64,000 bases of DNA from Elusimicrobiota bacterium (GCA_016722575.1 JADKIY010000002.1:434001-498000); one strand, 5' to 3'; positions 16,136 through 27,643 are shown, counted from the first letter of the stretch. The notes: a model not told the origin generated them from the letters alone. A program made the numbers and translations.

Positions 16136-17074
16136 ATGGAAACACGTCCCCTGATCATCATCGGCTCCGGCCCCGCGGGTTTCACCGCGGCGCTTTACGC
16201 GTCCCGGGCCGGTTTAAAGCCCCTCGTCCTGGGCGGCCTCTTTAAAGGCGGCCAGCCCGGCGGCCAGCTCATGACCACCACCGACGTGGAGAATTTCCCC
16301 GGCTTCCCCGACGGGGTCGAAGGCCCGGAACTGATGAAACGGATGCGCCAGCAGGCCCAACGCTTCGGCGCCGAGGTGTTGGACAAGGACGTGGAATCCG
16401 TGGATTTTTCCGTCCGCCCCTTCAAAATCGCCACCGACGAAGCCGAATACCTCGCCAAAGCGGTCATTCTCTCGACCGGCGCCACCGCCAAGCGGCTCCA
16501 CAACGCGGCCGAATCCAAATTCTGGAACCGCGGCATCTCCGCCTGCGCCACCTGCGACGGCGCCCTGCCCCTTTTCCGCAACAAACCCATCGTCGTGATC
16601 GGCGGCGGGGACACCGCCATGGAAGAAGCGCTGTACCTCACCCGCTTCGGCTCCGAAGTCGTGGTCCTCCATCGACGGGAAGAATTCCGGGCCTCCCGGG
16701 TCATGCTGGAGCGGGCCAAGAAGAACCCCAAAATTAAATTCAAAGTGCCCTACGGCCTGGAAGACACGCACGGTGAAAAGACCCTGGAACAGCTCAAGGT
16801 CAAAAACCTCAATACCGGCGCCGTGGAAACGCTGGCGGCGGCGGGCCTCTTTTTGGCCATCGGCCACGAACCGAACACCGCGCTTTTCAAAGACCGAATC
16901 AAGTTAGACGACGTGGGGTACATCCTGACCGACGGCCACGCCCGCACCAACGTCGAAGGCGTGTTCGCCGCCGGTGACTGCGTGGACCACGTCTACCGCC
17001 AAGCCATCACGGCCGCGGGCCAAGGCTGCATGGCCGCCATTCAAGCCGAGCGCTGGCTGGCGGCCCAAGAATAA
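16136..17074 (+). CDS. trxB: Thioredoxin reductase
   Basis: 312 residues, standard length. FAD-binding IIIGSGPAGFTAALYASRAG, redox-active CATC motif in ISACATCDGALP, NADPH-binding VVIGGGDTAMEEALYL with HRREEFRAS, and C-terminal GVFAAGDCVDHVYRQAITAAGQG. It transfers electrons from NADPH to thioredoxin in the cytoplasm. Upstream GAAGAGG is a plausible ribosome site. No thioredoxin gene is adjacent. It is followed directly by the disrupted type III polyketide synthase frame. Confidence 0.95.
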   Translation: METRPLIIIGSGPAGFTAALYASRAGLKPLVLGGLFKGGQPGGQLMTTTDVENFPGFPDGVEGPELMKRMRQQAQRFGAEVLDKDVESVDFSVRPFKIATDEAEYLAKAVILSTGATAKRLHNAAESKFWNRGISACATCDGALPLFRNKPIVVIGGGDTAMEEALYLTRFGSEVVVLHRREEFRASRVMLERAKKNPKIKFKVPYGLEDTHGEKTLEQLKVKNLNTGAVETLAAAGLFLAIGHEPNTALFKDRIKLDDVGYILTDGHARTNVEGVFAAGDCVDHVYRQAITAAGQGCMAAIQAERWLAAQE

Positions 17075-18093
17075 TTCCCCCTCCCCGCCTCGTCGGCCTC
17101 GGCACCGCCCTTCCGTCCCGGAGCGTTTCCCAGGGCGAGGCTCTCGGATTTCTCCTTAAATTCTTTCCCCACCGCCCCGCAACCCGGGCCCTCCTGACCC
17201 GGGTCTTCGCCCACGAATCCGTGGAGACCCGCCGGTTGGCGGTGAACCGTCTGTCCGAACTGGCCGACCGGGACCTCGACCGGAAAAATCGCCGATTTGA
17301 AAAAACCGCGGTGGCCCTTTCCGCCCGGTCCTTGGCCGACGCCCTTCGCCGGGCCGGGCGATCGGCCCGCCACATCGACTTTTTGGCCGCCACCACCTGC
17401 ACCGGCTTTCTCTGCCCGGGCCTCGCGCCCCGTACGGCGGACCGGGCCGGCCTTCGACCGGACGTTCGCCTGGCGGACCTCGTGGGCATGGGGTGCGGCG
17501 CCGCCCTTCCGGCCCTGCAAACCGCCGCGGATTTTTGCCGCTCCCACCCCGGCGCGCTGGCCGCCGTGGTCAGCACCGAAATTTGTTCCGCGGCTTTTTT
17601 CCCCGGCGACGCTCCGGACCTCGTGATTTCCAACGCGCTTTTCGGGGACGGCTCCGCCGCCCTGCTGCGGGGGGCCGGAAATCATCGACGAGGAATCCCT
17701 CGTCGTTCCCGCCTGGCGGGACGCCCTCCGCTTTACGACCGACGGCGGCCACCTGCGAAACGTCCTGTCCCCCCGGGTCCCCCTCCTGGCCGCCCGGGCC
17801 ACCCGTCGGGTGCTCGACGCCGTCCTTCGCCGCCAAACTCGCCCCGCGACATGACGCTGGGCCTGCACGGGGGGCCGGGTGCTGGACGCCCTGGAACGAA
17901 CGTTGGGTTTGGCTCCCGCCGATCTGGCCGCCAGTCGCGGTCCTCCGCCGTTACGGCAACCTCTCCTCGCCCTCGGTGCTCTTCGCCTTTCGGGAATCCC
18001 TGACGCGCTCCCCCGGGCGGCCGGGGGAGGGCCTTTCTGGCCTCCTTCGGCGCCGGGTTTTCGGCCCACGGGCTTCTCCTCCGATTTCCATGA
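17074..18093 (+). pseudogene. Type III polyketide synthase (chalcone synthase-like), frameshifted
   Basis: Reading across frames gives a whole type III PKS: PRLVGLGTALPSRSVSQG at the N-terminus, ATTCTGFLCPG, the nucleophile Cys in LADLVGMGCGAALPALQTA, NALFGDGSAALLR, then after a shift EIIDEESLVVPAWRD and LSPRVPLL, then LHGG/GRVLDALERTLGLAP, then VLRRYGNLSSPSVLFAF, then AFLASFGAGFSAHGLLLRF and a stop at 18091-18093. Breaks lie near 17668-17678, 17855-17876 (more than one), 17938 and 18028. All are small indels, mostly in G or C runs; no nonsense substitution was needed. No clear start codon (an ATT follows the trxB stop). Either a decaying gene or a badly resolved stretch of assembly. Confidence 0.8.
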
Positions 18094-18769
18094 ACCTCTT
18101 CCCCGACCTTTCCTGTCCCGTGGATTTGGAGGAGTGGATGGACACCCGCCCCCTGGACGACGCCGACGGGGAGGGCGTCTTCGGATTTTTTGAATTCACG
18201 AACCGGCGCTTCGGTGGTTTGTCGACGGTGCTAAACCTTTTTATCCGTTGGTCCGCCCGATGGGCTCCGGGGGAACGAATCTCCCTTCTGGACGTGGGGG
18301 CCGGCGGCGCGGACATCCCCCGGGCCTTGGTTCGGTGGGCCCGGGCGCGGGGGTTCCGCCTATGGCCGGCGGAACCCCGGCCATCGCCGAAGGGCCCGCG
18401 GGCCTGCGCCAATCCCGGAAATTGAATCGAGAAAGACTCGGTGGATGACGGACCACGGGCTCGATGGACGCGTCCCTGTTCCAGTGGCCGTCCGGGCGGG
18501 CCGACGCCTTGGCCGCCCTGGACCGGCTGGCCCGCCGGGGGGTGATCGTCAGCGATCTGCGCCGGTCCCTCGGGGGGTATTGGGCCGTGGGGGCCTTGGC
18601 CGCCCTGCGCCGGGACCGCGTGGCCTTCCACGACGGGCCCGTCTCCGTTCGCCGGTCCTTTCGCCCGGTCGAGCTGGACCATCTGGCCGCCAGCGCGGGG
18701 CTACACTACCTGAAAAGCCGATCCGAGCCCTGGTTCCGCGTGTCTCTCTCGGGGGAAAAACATTTCTAA
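18090..18769 (+). pseudogene. SAM-dependent methyltransferase of the PKS cluster, frameshifted
   Basis: The ATG at 18090 overlaps the PKS stop (ATGA). The N-terminal half is intact to about 18355 and shows VDLEEWMDTRPL and the SAM-binding SLLDVGAGGADIPRALVRW. The middle is disrupted between about 18355 and 18465, with at least two shifts. The last 100 residues are open again from 18464 (SLFQWPSGRADALAALDRL, GVIVSDLRRSLGGYW, FHDGPVSVRRSFRPVELDHL) to a stop at 18769. These pieces match the class I methyltransferases that accompany type III PKS genes. Not functional as written. Confidence 0.75.
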
Positions 18770-19831
18770 AACGGCGCTGATCGTCGGCGGCGGACCGGCG
18801 GGCGCGGGGGCGGCCTTGGCCCTTTTGGGCGGTGGCTTCGACGTCGAGTTGTTTGAACGCCGACCGGATTTTTCCCCCCGGGTTTGCGGGACCTTCCTGG
18901 ATGGTGAAGCCCTCCGCCACCTGGACGCCCTCGGCCTGGGAGAACGGGTACGCGGCGAATCCGTCTCCGTCCCCCGCGTCGTGGCGACTTTTCCGCCCGA
19001 CCGCTCCCGGTCCGTTGATCTTCCGGAGGCCGGCGCCGCCCTGCCCCGTCCTCGCCTGGAAGAAATTCTGATCGATGAAATTCGACGGCGCGGCGGCCGC
19101 GTATCGATGGGCGTTCGTCTCTCCCGGAGACGGCGCTCGGACCCTACGCCTGGAAGGCTCCGCCGTGGGCGCGGGTCCGACCCGAAACCGGGAAGCGGAC
19201 CTCGTGCTTTGGGCCGACGGCCGCTTTTCCACGGGACCGGCCCCGGGCGGCCCCGGCCACTACGGGTGGAACGCGGAATTTGACGGCGTGGCCCAGCGGC
19301 CCGGCGACTTGTCCCTTCACTTCGCCGCCCGCGGCTACGTCGGCGTCGTCACCCACCGGGACGGAACCTCCAACATCTGCGGTCTTTACCGACGGAATAA
19401 CGAACCGTTGGACTGGGAAACGGTTTTTCAACACACCAACACGTCTCGCGGCCCGGCCCGGGCGGCGTGGGGCCCCGCCTTTTCGCGGGCTTGCCCCCGG
19501 ACGGTGTTTTCCGGGTGGGCGACGCCGGGGCCGTGGGGGACCCTTTTATGGGCGAAGGGATCGGCCGGGCCCTGGCCACGGGGGCGCTCCTTCGGGCGGC
19601 CCTGCGGGAGGTCGACGATCGTCCGTTGGTCGAACGCTACCGGGCGCTGTGGAGCGCGTCCTACGGCGGGCGTTTCGCCTTCGGCCTCTGGGCACGGAGG
19701 CTTCTGCTCAACCATCGGCTGACCCCTTGGACGCTGAGACCCCTCCTCTCCCCGTGGTGTTGCCCCGGCTCCTGTCCCTCTTTCACCGCGGCTACCGCCC
19801 GCCGTCGAGGATCGACGGGCGTTTGGTATAA
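18770..19831 (+). pseudogene. FAD-dependent oxidoreductase of the PKS cluster, frameshifted
   Basis: Begins right after the methyltransferase stop with TALIVGGGPAGAGAALALLG, the FAD dinucleotide-binding motif, then VCGTFLDGEALRHL. Shifts occur near 19120-19140, around 19440-19470 and near 19750. The last part contains GDAGAVGDPFMGEGIGRAL, the second FAD motif of the UbiH/geranylgeranyl-reductase-like monooxygenases, and ends LPRLLSLFHRGYRPPSR with a stop at 19829-19831. No ATG or GTG start is visible. It completes a PKS-methyltransferase-FAD enzyme trio that would modify a polyketide ring or lipid quinone. Confidence 0.72.
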
Positions 19832-19832
19832 T
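19824..19832 (+). promoter_or_regulatory. Extended -10 of ispG (leaderless)
   Basis: TGG followed by consensus TATAAT at 19827-19832; the GTG start at 19840 is seven bases further on, so the transcript should begin at the start codon. The bases before the GTG are C-rich with no ribosome site. The -35 region is weak. Confidence 0.55.
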
Positions 19833-19839
19833 ATCCCCC

Positions 19840-21871
<2,032 letters not shown>

Positions 21872-21882
<11 letters not shown>

Positions 21883-23053
21883 TTTGTTCCTCGACGCCAA
21901 AGGCGATTCCCGGCCTCTGATTTTCCGGATTTTCTTTTTCGCCGCCTTCGGGTTTCTCTTGTTCCAGCTTTTTCGTTTGTTGTCGCCTTTCTTCGACGGC
22001 ATCATGGTGGCCGTCACCCTGGCCCTGGTGTTTTACCCCGTCCACGCCCGGTTTTTAAAATGGTCCGGCGGCCGCCGAACCCTCGCCGCGGGGTTGAGCG
22101 TCGCCGCGCTGTTTTTAATCGTGGTCATCCCCACGATGATCTTTTTGGGCATGTTGGGCAAGCAAACAGCCGCCCTCTATCCCTGGGCCCAGGAGCAGAT
22201 TCAAACTCTTCGGGCCAATCCCCAGGAAGCCTTCATCAACAAACTTCCCGCCTCGGTCCGTTCCGCGTGGGAACGGGCCGACAAGGTACTGGACAACGCG
22301 GGCGTGGACATTCAAGACGTTCTTCTGCGCAACATCGAGGGGCTCGGCCACCAACTCTCCTCCACGGGCGCGGCCATCTTAAAAAACCTCGTGTTCTTCA
22401 TCTTTCAAACCTTCGTCATGTTGTTCACCCTGTTCTTCCTGTTTCGCGACGGGGCGCGTTTGCTTCACCAGCTCGTCCAGCTGGTCCCCATGGAACAGGT
22501 CCACAAAGAACACATTTTAAATCGACTGAACCAAACCCTCACGGCGGTGGTCCGGGGCATGTTCATCACGGCGTCGGTGCAGGGCCTCCTGGCCGGGATC
22601 GGTTTCGCGGTGGCGGGCGTGCGTTTCTCGGTACTGTTGGGGTTCGCCACGGCGTTCATGGCCCTGGTGCCCCTGGTGGGCGCCACGGCGGTGTGGGTGC
22701 CGGTTTGCGGGTATTTGATTTTAAAAGGCTGGATGTGGCCGGGCGTTCTCCTGTTGATTTGGAGCGCCGGGGTGGTCAGCACCATCGACAACTTCCTCCG
22801 CCCCTATTTGATCGGCGAGAAGGCCCGCCTGCCCATCATGCTCCTGTTCTTCGGCACCTTGGGCGGCCTCAAGGCCTACGGCCCCACGGGGATCTTTTTC
22901 GGCCCGGTCATGGTGGCCAGCGTTTTGGCCTTCTCCAAGATTTACGGCGAGCAACTTCAGCGCCTTCAAACCGCCCAAGTCGCCCCCGAGCGGGAACGCC
23001 GACATCCGACCGAACCGTCCGGCCCCCTCCCGCCGGTCCCACCGGTGGTCTGA
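21872..23053 (+). CDS. AI-2E family transporter (PerM/YdiK-like permease)
   Basis: About 393 residues from ATG 21872, inside the end of ispG. Paired N-terminal helices (IFFFAAFGFLLFQLFRLL; GIMVAVTLALVFYPVHARF), a soluble helical segment, then TFVMLFTLFFLFRDGARLL and the C-terminal membrane block LLLIWSAGVVSTIDNFLRP with LPIMLLFFGTLGGLKAYG and GIFFGPVMVA, which are family landmarks. The family includes AI-2 exporters and Na+/H+ antiporters, so substrate is unknown. A Pro-rich tail ends two bases before the next start. Confidence 0.85.
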
Positions 23054-23054
23054 C

Positions 23055-24475
23055 GTGTTCAAAAAAAACCGTCGTCCCTTCCGCGGTCCCAAACCCCCGT
23101 TCAACCCGGGCCGGGGCGTCGAACGAAACCCCGGGGGGGACGAGCGCTCTCCCTTCGACCCCCACCAACGGGGCCCCAAGAAGTTCAACCACGGCGACCG
23201 TTTCCGCCCCGGCAAAAGGAACGACAAAGATCGCCGGCCCGGCAAGTTCGGTAAGCCGGAGACCCCCGCCTCTTTTAATCCCAAATTCGGCGGGACATCC
23301 GGAGAACCGGGGACCCCCGCGGGCCGCCCCCAAGAATCTCGCGGCAATCGGAAACGGTACAATCCCGGGAAGTCCAAGAATTTCCGCCAACGCCCGGGGC
23401 GGTTTGACCGGGCCGACAACCGCAACAACAAACCCAAATTTAACACCCGATACGACCGAGACCGCTCGGGTTCTTCCGATGGCGAAAATCGTCCCCTCCC
23501 CCCCGGGAAGCCCGACCCCGCCTTCCGAAACCTTTCGAAGAAGACGCGGGCGCCGAACCCCTTTCCACGCCGACGCCCCCGCCGTTCAAAGCCCCGCCCC
23601 TTTTCCGCGGGAACCCCGGTCCCGAGAAGCCCCGCACGCCGTCGAACGGGGAACCACCCCCGACGCCCTCCCGAACTTTTTTCGGGCGCGGCGAAAAGCT
23701 CAATCGCACCAGCCCCATCGTTCACCGATTCCGGGACGCCCGGGACGGCAAGGACCCCAAATCCATTTTCGTGGAAGGCCACCGCCTGATCGGCGACTTG
23801 ATCCACATTCCGCTGGCCGTCCGCGAGTTCCTTTTCACCGTGGCCGCGGCCGACCGCCCGGAGATCAGCCGCGTCATCGACGCCCTTCGGGGCCGCGGCG
23901 CCTCGGGGCACAACGTCACCCCGGACGTGATGGAGTTCGTCTCCGACTTGGAAACCCCTCCGGGTTTGGTGGTTCGGGCCGACCGCCCCGTTTCCCCCGC
24001 CCTGCCTTTGGCGGACAACGCGCTTTGGGTGGTGCTGGACGGCTTGCAATCCCCGGCCAACGCCGGGGCCGTCGTGCGCGTGGCCGAAGCCGCCGGGGCC
24101 CAGGCCGTCATCGCGGCCGCGGGCACCGCCGATCTCTGGAGCCCCAAGGCCCTTCGCGGATCTTCCGGCAGCGCCTTCCGCGTTCCCCTGGTTCTAATCC
24201 CCGCCATGAAGGAAGTGTCGGACCGCCTGAAGGGGCGGGGCATCACGGCCGTGGCGGCGGATCAAAATGCGGACATGGATTATTGGGATTTCGATTGGAC
24301 CCGCCCCACGGCGATCATTTTGGGGGCGGAGGGCCGCGGGCTGGGCGATCTTTCGGAATTCAACGTGCAACGGGTTCGCGTGCCTATGGCGGGCAAAGTG
24401 GAGTCCCTGAACGTCGCGGTGGCGGCGGGCCTTCTGCTCATGGAGGCGGCGCGCCAAAGGCGGTCCAAGATTTGA
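23055..24475 (+). CDS. SpoU (TrmH-family) rRNA 2'-O-methyltransferase with basic disordered N-terminus, frameshifted
   Basis: From GTG 23055 the first about 150 residues are Arg/Lys/Gly/Pro/Asn-rich and low complexity (RRPFRGPKPPFNPGRG, RYNPGKSKNFRQRPGRFD). The methylase lies in another frame: EKLNRTSPIVHRFRD, SIFVEGHRLI, motif 1 LDGLQSPANAGAVVRVAEAAG, motif 2 AIILGAEGRGL, motif 3 VRVPMAGKVESLNVAVAAG. That frame has no start codon before the conserved FVEG, so the two parts must be joined by a one-base shift. The seven-C run at 23498-23504 is the likeliest place. The product would 2'-O-methylate rRNA or tRNA; the tail may add RNA affinity. Confidence 0.75.
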
Positions 24476-25611
24476 AGGTGCAAACGGGCTTGGACCTCCT
24501 GTCCAAGCGCGGCCACCCGGCGTTGAAGGGCAAGCGGGTGGGTCTCATCGTCCACCAGGCTTCGGTCGACCGCCAACTTCGCCACGCGGTCGACCTCCTC
24601 CGAAACCGCAAGGATTTCCACGTCGCCGCGATCTTCGCCCCCGAGCACGGCTTTTACGGCGACCTCCAGGACCAGGTGCCCGTGGACGGCGCCCAGGACC
24701 CCCGCACCGGCCTCCCGGTTTTCAGCCTCTACGGCCCCCGCCGCCAACCCACCCCCCAAATGCTGAAGGGCCTGGACGCCCTGGTCTTCGACCTACAGGA
24801 CATCGGCGTCCGTTATTACACGTTCATCTGGACCATGGCCCTGGCCCTGGAGGCCGCGGCCAAGGCCGGGATCACGTTCGTCGTCCTGAACCGTCCCAAC
24901 CCCCTGGGCGGCGGCGTGGAGGGCAACCTTCCGGACCCGGCCTACGCCAGCTTCGTGGGCCTTTACCCCCTCCCGGTCCGCCACGGCAAAACCGTGGGCG
25001 AGCTGGCCGTTTATTTCAACAAGAAATACAAATGGGGCGCGGACCTTCACGTGGTCAAAATGAAGGGGTGGAAGCGCTCCATGCGGTTCGATGAAACCGG
25101 CCTGCCCTGGGTGATGCCCTCCCCCAACATGCCCACCCTGGACACGGCGACGGTCTACGCCGGCATGTGCCTGCTGGAAGCCACCAATTTATCCGAGGGT
25201 CGCGGCACCACCAAACCCTTCGAAATTGTCGGCGCCCCCTTCATTGACGGCCACAACCTGGCCCGGGCCCTGGAAAAGAAAAACCTCCCCGGCGTCGCCT
25301 TCCGACCCCTGGCCTTCCGGCCCACGTTTAATAAATGGGCCAACCAAACCTGCGGCGGCGTCCAACTCCACGTGACGAATCCCAAAACTTTCGAATCATT
25401 CCTCGCGGGCCTGGTTTTTCTTCAAACGGTGAAACAACTTTATCCCCGAAACTTAAAATGGAACCCGCCGCCCTACGAATACGAGACGGTCAAAAGGCCC
25501 ATGGACATCCTTTGCGGAACCGATCAAATTCGGAAAGCCATCGACGACGGCGACAATCTTATTAATCTCTCCAAAACCTGGCCCCCCGCCCTTAAATCTT
25601 TCCAATTTTAA
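24472..25611 (+). CDS. namZ: DUF1343 / NamZ-type exo-beta-N-acetylmuramidase
   Basis: About 379 residues. The TTG at 24472 overlaps the methylase stop (TTGA); GTG 24478 is an equally good start. Family landmarks: GKRVGLIVHQASVD, AAIFAPEHGFYGDLQDQ, LPVFSLYGPRRQPT, DALVFDLQDIGVRYYTFIWT, FVVLNRPNPLGG, PSPNMPTLDTATVYAGMCLLE and NLSEGRGTTKPFE. NamZ enzymes release terminal MurNAc from murein fragments and usually act outside the cytoplasm. No signal peptide is visible here, so a cytoplasmic recycling role is possible. It relates functionally to the murein operon at 2452-7634. Confidence 0.85.
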   Translation: MKVQTGLDLLSKRGHPALKGKRVGLIVHQASVDRQLRHAVDLLRNRKDFHVAAIFAPEHGFYGDLQDQVPVDGAQDPRTGLPVFSLYGPRRQPTPQMLKGLDALVFDLQDIGVRYYTFIWTMALALEAAAKAGITFVVLNRPNPLGGGVEGNLPDPAYASFVGLYPLPVRHGKTVGELAVYFNKKYKWGADLHVVKMKGWKRSMRFDETGLPWVMPSPNMPTLDTATVYAGMCLLEATNLSEGRGTTKPFEIVGAPFIDGHNLARALEKKNLPGVAFRPLAFRPTFNKWANQTCGGVQLHVTNPKTFESFLAGLVFLQTVKQLYPRNLKWNPPPYEYETVKRPMDILCGTDQIRKAIDDGDNLINLSKTWPPALKSFQF

Positions 25612-25643
25612 ACTCTTCCACTTTCCCAAATCATTAATTCAAC

Positions 25644-25792
25644 GTCGTGGGCCTCCCCGGCCCACGCCCGGCACCGACATCCCAGGCGCTCCGCATCAGC
25701 GGCTATGCCGCCCCAGGTGTCCGGAGCTCTGCGACGGGCCGCCCTGGACCCGGGTGACTCAAGTCGTGGGCCTCCCCGGCCCACACCCGGCC
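25644..25792. repeat. Duplicated hairpin GTCGTGGGCC...GGCCCAC
   Basis: A 22-base identical segment starts at 25644 and again at 25763, each followed by a similar CCCGGC. Each copy folds as a seven-base-pair stem with loop TCCCC. Confidence 0.75.
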
Positions 25793-25869
25793 AAGGCCAT
25801 TTTTGGACGCGCAAAAATGGCCCTGGACCCAAAAACGCGCCCCGGTCGGCCTGCGCGCGCCGTTTTGGC

Positions 25870-26040
25870 GGCACCGTCTTGCTGATTGTCTATTGCCGGT
25901 GCCGCCCCGACAATGGATATCTTAGGCGGACGGGGCGGGCGTCCCTCACGTGGGCCAAACACCGGCCCCGGCACCGCCCTACTTTGATATCAATCGTCGG
26001 TGCTGTCCCGACTTCGGATATCTTAGTCGGGCGGGACGGT
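25870..26040. repeat. Two-copy 100-base tandem hairpin element
   Basis: Unit 1 (25870-25940) and unit 2 (25970-26040) start exactly 100 bases apart. Each opens with GGCACCG, closes a stem with CGGTGC (25897, 25998), then reads CCCGAC, GGATATCTTAG and CGG/CGGG blocks. On the minus strand the two units encode the look-alike peptides PKISIVGAAPAIDN and TKISEVGTAPTIDI, which is what makes apparent open frames here. Confidence 0.75.
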
Positions 26041-26362
26041 CCCTTGTCGGCTGCCGCCGCCAAAACAGGGCCGGCACGCCTCAAAAGCCCTTCGGCGTTG
26101 CCGACGCGAAAAAAGTCGAATTCTTCCTCAGGGCCGACGCCCGGTTTGTGGGCGCCCCACAACGGGCCGCACCACAGCCGCCAAAACGGCGTGCTCGATT
26201 CGCCTTATGGGGTCCCAGAAGCAACTACATCGGCAAAATCAAATTCTTTGTTCAGCCTTTGCCTTGGCCTTTGCTTTGGCCTATGCCTATGTAGCTAAAA
26301 ACCCCCTTGAGGCGTTTTGAGCACGAACTTTTTGCCGCCGCGGTGGCCGAGGACTGTTTGAG

Positions 26363-26386
26363 CCCCGTCACGGGTCTTTGACGGGG
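26363..26386. repeat. Inverted repeat CCCCGTCA/TGACGGGG
   Basis: Perfect eight-base arms at 26363-26370 and 26379-26386 around an eight-base loop. Part of a 26300-26520 segment that looks like one dispersed repeat element. Confidence 0.7.
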
Positions 26387-26446
26387 CGAGTTCCGCAGGC
26401 CCGGCATAAAGTTCGCGCGGAAGCCGCTTGGGGGCGGTTTTCTTTT

Positions 26447-26482
26447 GGATACTTTTCTTTGGGCGGCCAAAGAAAAGTATCC
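26447..26482. repeat. Perfect 16-base-pair palindrome
   Basis: Arms 26447-26462 and 26467-26482 are perfectly complementary with a four-base loop GCGG. No U tract follows, so it is not a standard terminator. It sits in the 26300-26520 segment whose minus-strand translation (YFSLAAQRKVSKRK) recalls repeat-derived hypothetical peptides seen in many unrelated genomes; that resemblance is from memory. Confidence 0.75.
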
Positions 26483-26762
26483 CGGGTCCAGGGCGGAGCG
26501 CCTGGGAATTATGAAAAAGTCCAAACCTAAATGAATCGAACAAAATGGATAACCGTCCGTAATATACGCACCGGAGGCGAAGAACGGGAAAACACAACGG
26601 GAGCCCCCCCTTCCCCCCTTGATTTCCCCCCCTCCATCCCGCATAATAAGCGTCTCCAGGATCCACATCGACGGATTCACCCCGGGGATTTCTGTTCGGA
26701 ATCCCGACAAATTTGGTTCCTCGCAACCAAAACCATCATCAGCCAAGCAATAAGGAGGAAGT

Positions 26763-27557
26763 ATGAAAAAAGTTTTCTCGTTGTTCGCCGGTCTGGCGGT
26801 TTTGCCGGGACTGGTCTGGGGTCTCAACCTCGGGATCAAGAAAGACCACATTCAAAAAGTGCACTCCATCGCGATCATCAGCGTCTACAGCAACGCCGAG
26901 ATCATTAAAAGCGACGCGCGCGCGGGCGGCCTCACGGCCGGCATCGGCTTCTTGAAGAAAATGAAAGACAAAAAAGACAACCCGGCCCTCGGACACTTCG
27001 GCGGGACCGACCTGGTGCAAAGCGCCCTGGACGCCTACGCCAAGAACCTCGCCGGCGTAAAGAGTTGGACCGTCGTCGACCCCAAAACCGTCTTGGCCGC
27101 GGCGGACTACAAAGCCTTCGTGGAGGACGTGAAAAAGGAAGTCGGCCCCCGGGGCATGGAAATGATGGACAAAACGCGCTCCGTCCCCGAGGGCATGGTG
27201 CCGTACCTGTTCTTGAACAACAAGGACAAAAAGAAACTGAGCCAGATGTCGGACCTGTGCGCCAAGCTCAAAGTCGACTCCGTCGCCATCGTTGAGATGG
27301 AACTCTCCCAGCGCTCCACCTTCCTGACGGCCGGCGTGGCCGGCAAAGTGTGGCCCGGCGCCGCCGTGACCTTGAAAATCGTGACCGCCGACGGGAACGT
27401 GGCCGTCGCCGCCATGGGCCCCAAGGCCGAACCCGCCGCCCCGGTGGAAATGAAAATGGACAACATGGAAGACACCCCGGCCGCCCGCGCCGCCTTCAAG
27501 GAAGCCATCGAGAAATCCGCCGCGGAATTCAAAGACAACCTGAACCAGAACATCTAA
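26763..27557 (+). CDS. Secreted protein of unknown function
   Basis: 264 residues with a clear signal peptide (MKKVFSLFAGLAVLPGLVWG) and a strong ribosome site (AAGGAGG, 8 bases upstream). The mature part is Lys/Ala-rich with few cysteines and no transmembrane segment; stretches such as KVHSIAIISVYSNAEI, LVQSALDAYAKNLAGVKSWTVVDP and KLKVDSVAIVEMELSQRST suggest an alpha/beta fold like that of proteins that sum or compare partner strands. It ends with a helical tail (AAFKEAIEKSAAEF). Not recognised. Single gene between a repeat block and a hairpin terminator. Confidence 0.75.
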   Translation: MKKVFSLFAGLAVLPGLVWGLNLGIKKDHIQKVHSIAIISVYSNAEIIKSDARAGGLTAGIGFLKKMKDKKDNPALGHFGGTDLVQSALDAYAKNLAGVKSWTVVDPKTVLAAADYKAFVEDVKKEVGPRGMEMMDKTRSVPEGMVPYLFLNNKDKKKLSQMSDLCAKLKVDSVAIVEMELSQRSTFLTAGVAGKVWPGAAVTLKIVTADGNVAVAAMGPKAEPAAPVEMKMDNMEDTPAARAAFKEAIEKSAAEFKDNLNQNI

Positions 27558-27606
27558 CCCCCCTTTCCCCCGGATTTTCACTGAAGGTCCGGGGACGGGT
27601 TTAAAC

Positions 27607-27643
27607 GCGAAGGCCAGGCCGATTCAACGGCTTGGCCTTTCGC
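27607..27643 (+). terminator. Hairpin after the secreted protein
   Basis: GC-rich stem of about 14 pairs with one bulge and a wobble, loop ATTCAA, ending 27643 and followed by only a short T run (TTTG). Probable terminator, imperfect. Confidence 0.45.

Larger units (their letters stand above)
25612..26762. other. Gene-free block built of hairpin repeats
   Basis: 1.15 kb without a believable gene. It contains a duplicated GTGGGCC/GGCCCAC hairpin (25644, 25763), a 100-base tandem element (25870-26040), a short CTTTGC/CTTGGC-like run (26240-26291), two palindromes (26363-26386, 26447-26482) and the 5' region of the next gene. Open frames of 60-200 codons occur on both strands but have repeat-driven, biased composition. 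From 26530 to 26750 nothing distinct is seen except a small hairpin at about 26686-26706 and the ribosome site of the next gene. Confidence 0.7.

Noticed and set aside
22060..25611. A single 1183-codon open frame on the plus strand
   Set aside because: Only its last third (from about 24472, NamZ) is protein-like; the rest is an Arg/Pro/Gly-rich shadow of the permease and methylase genes, a high-GC artefact.
25608..26162. Minus-strand open frames in the repeat block (88, 71 and 90 codons)
   Set aside because: They coincide with the tandem units, and the similar peptides arise from the DNA repeat; no ribosome sites.
26252..26851. A 199-codon minus-strand open frame over the palindromic segment
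   Set aside because: It spans the start of the secreted-protein gene and the repeat element; composition follows the palindromes and no domain is visible.
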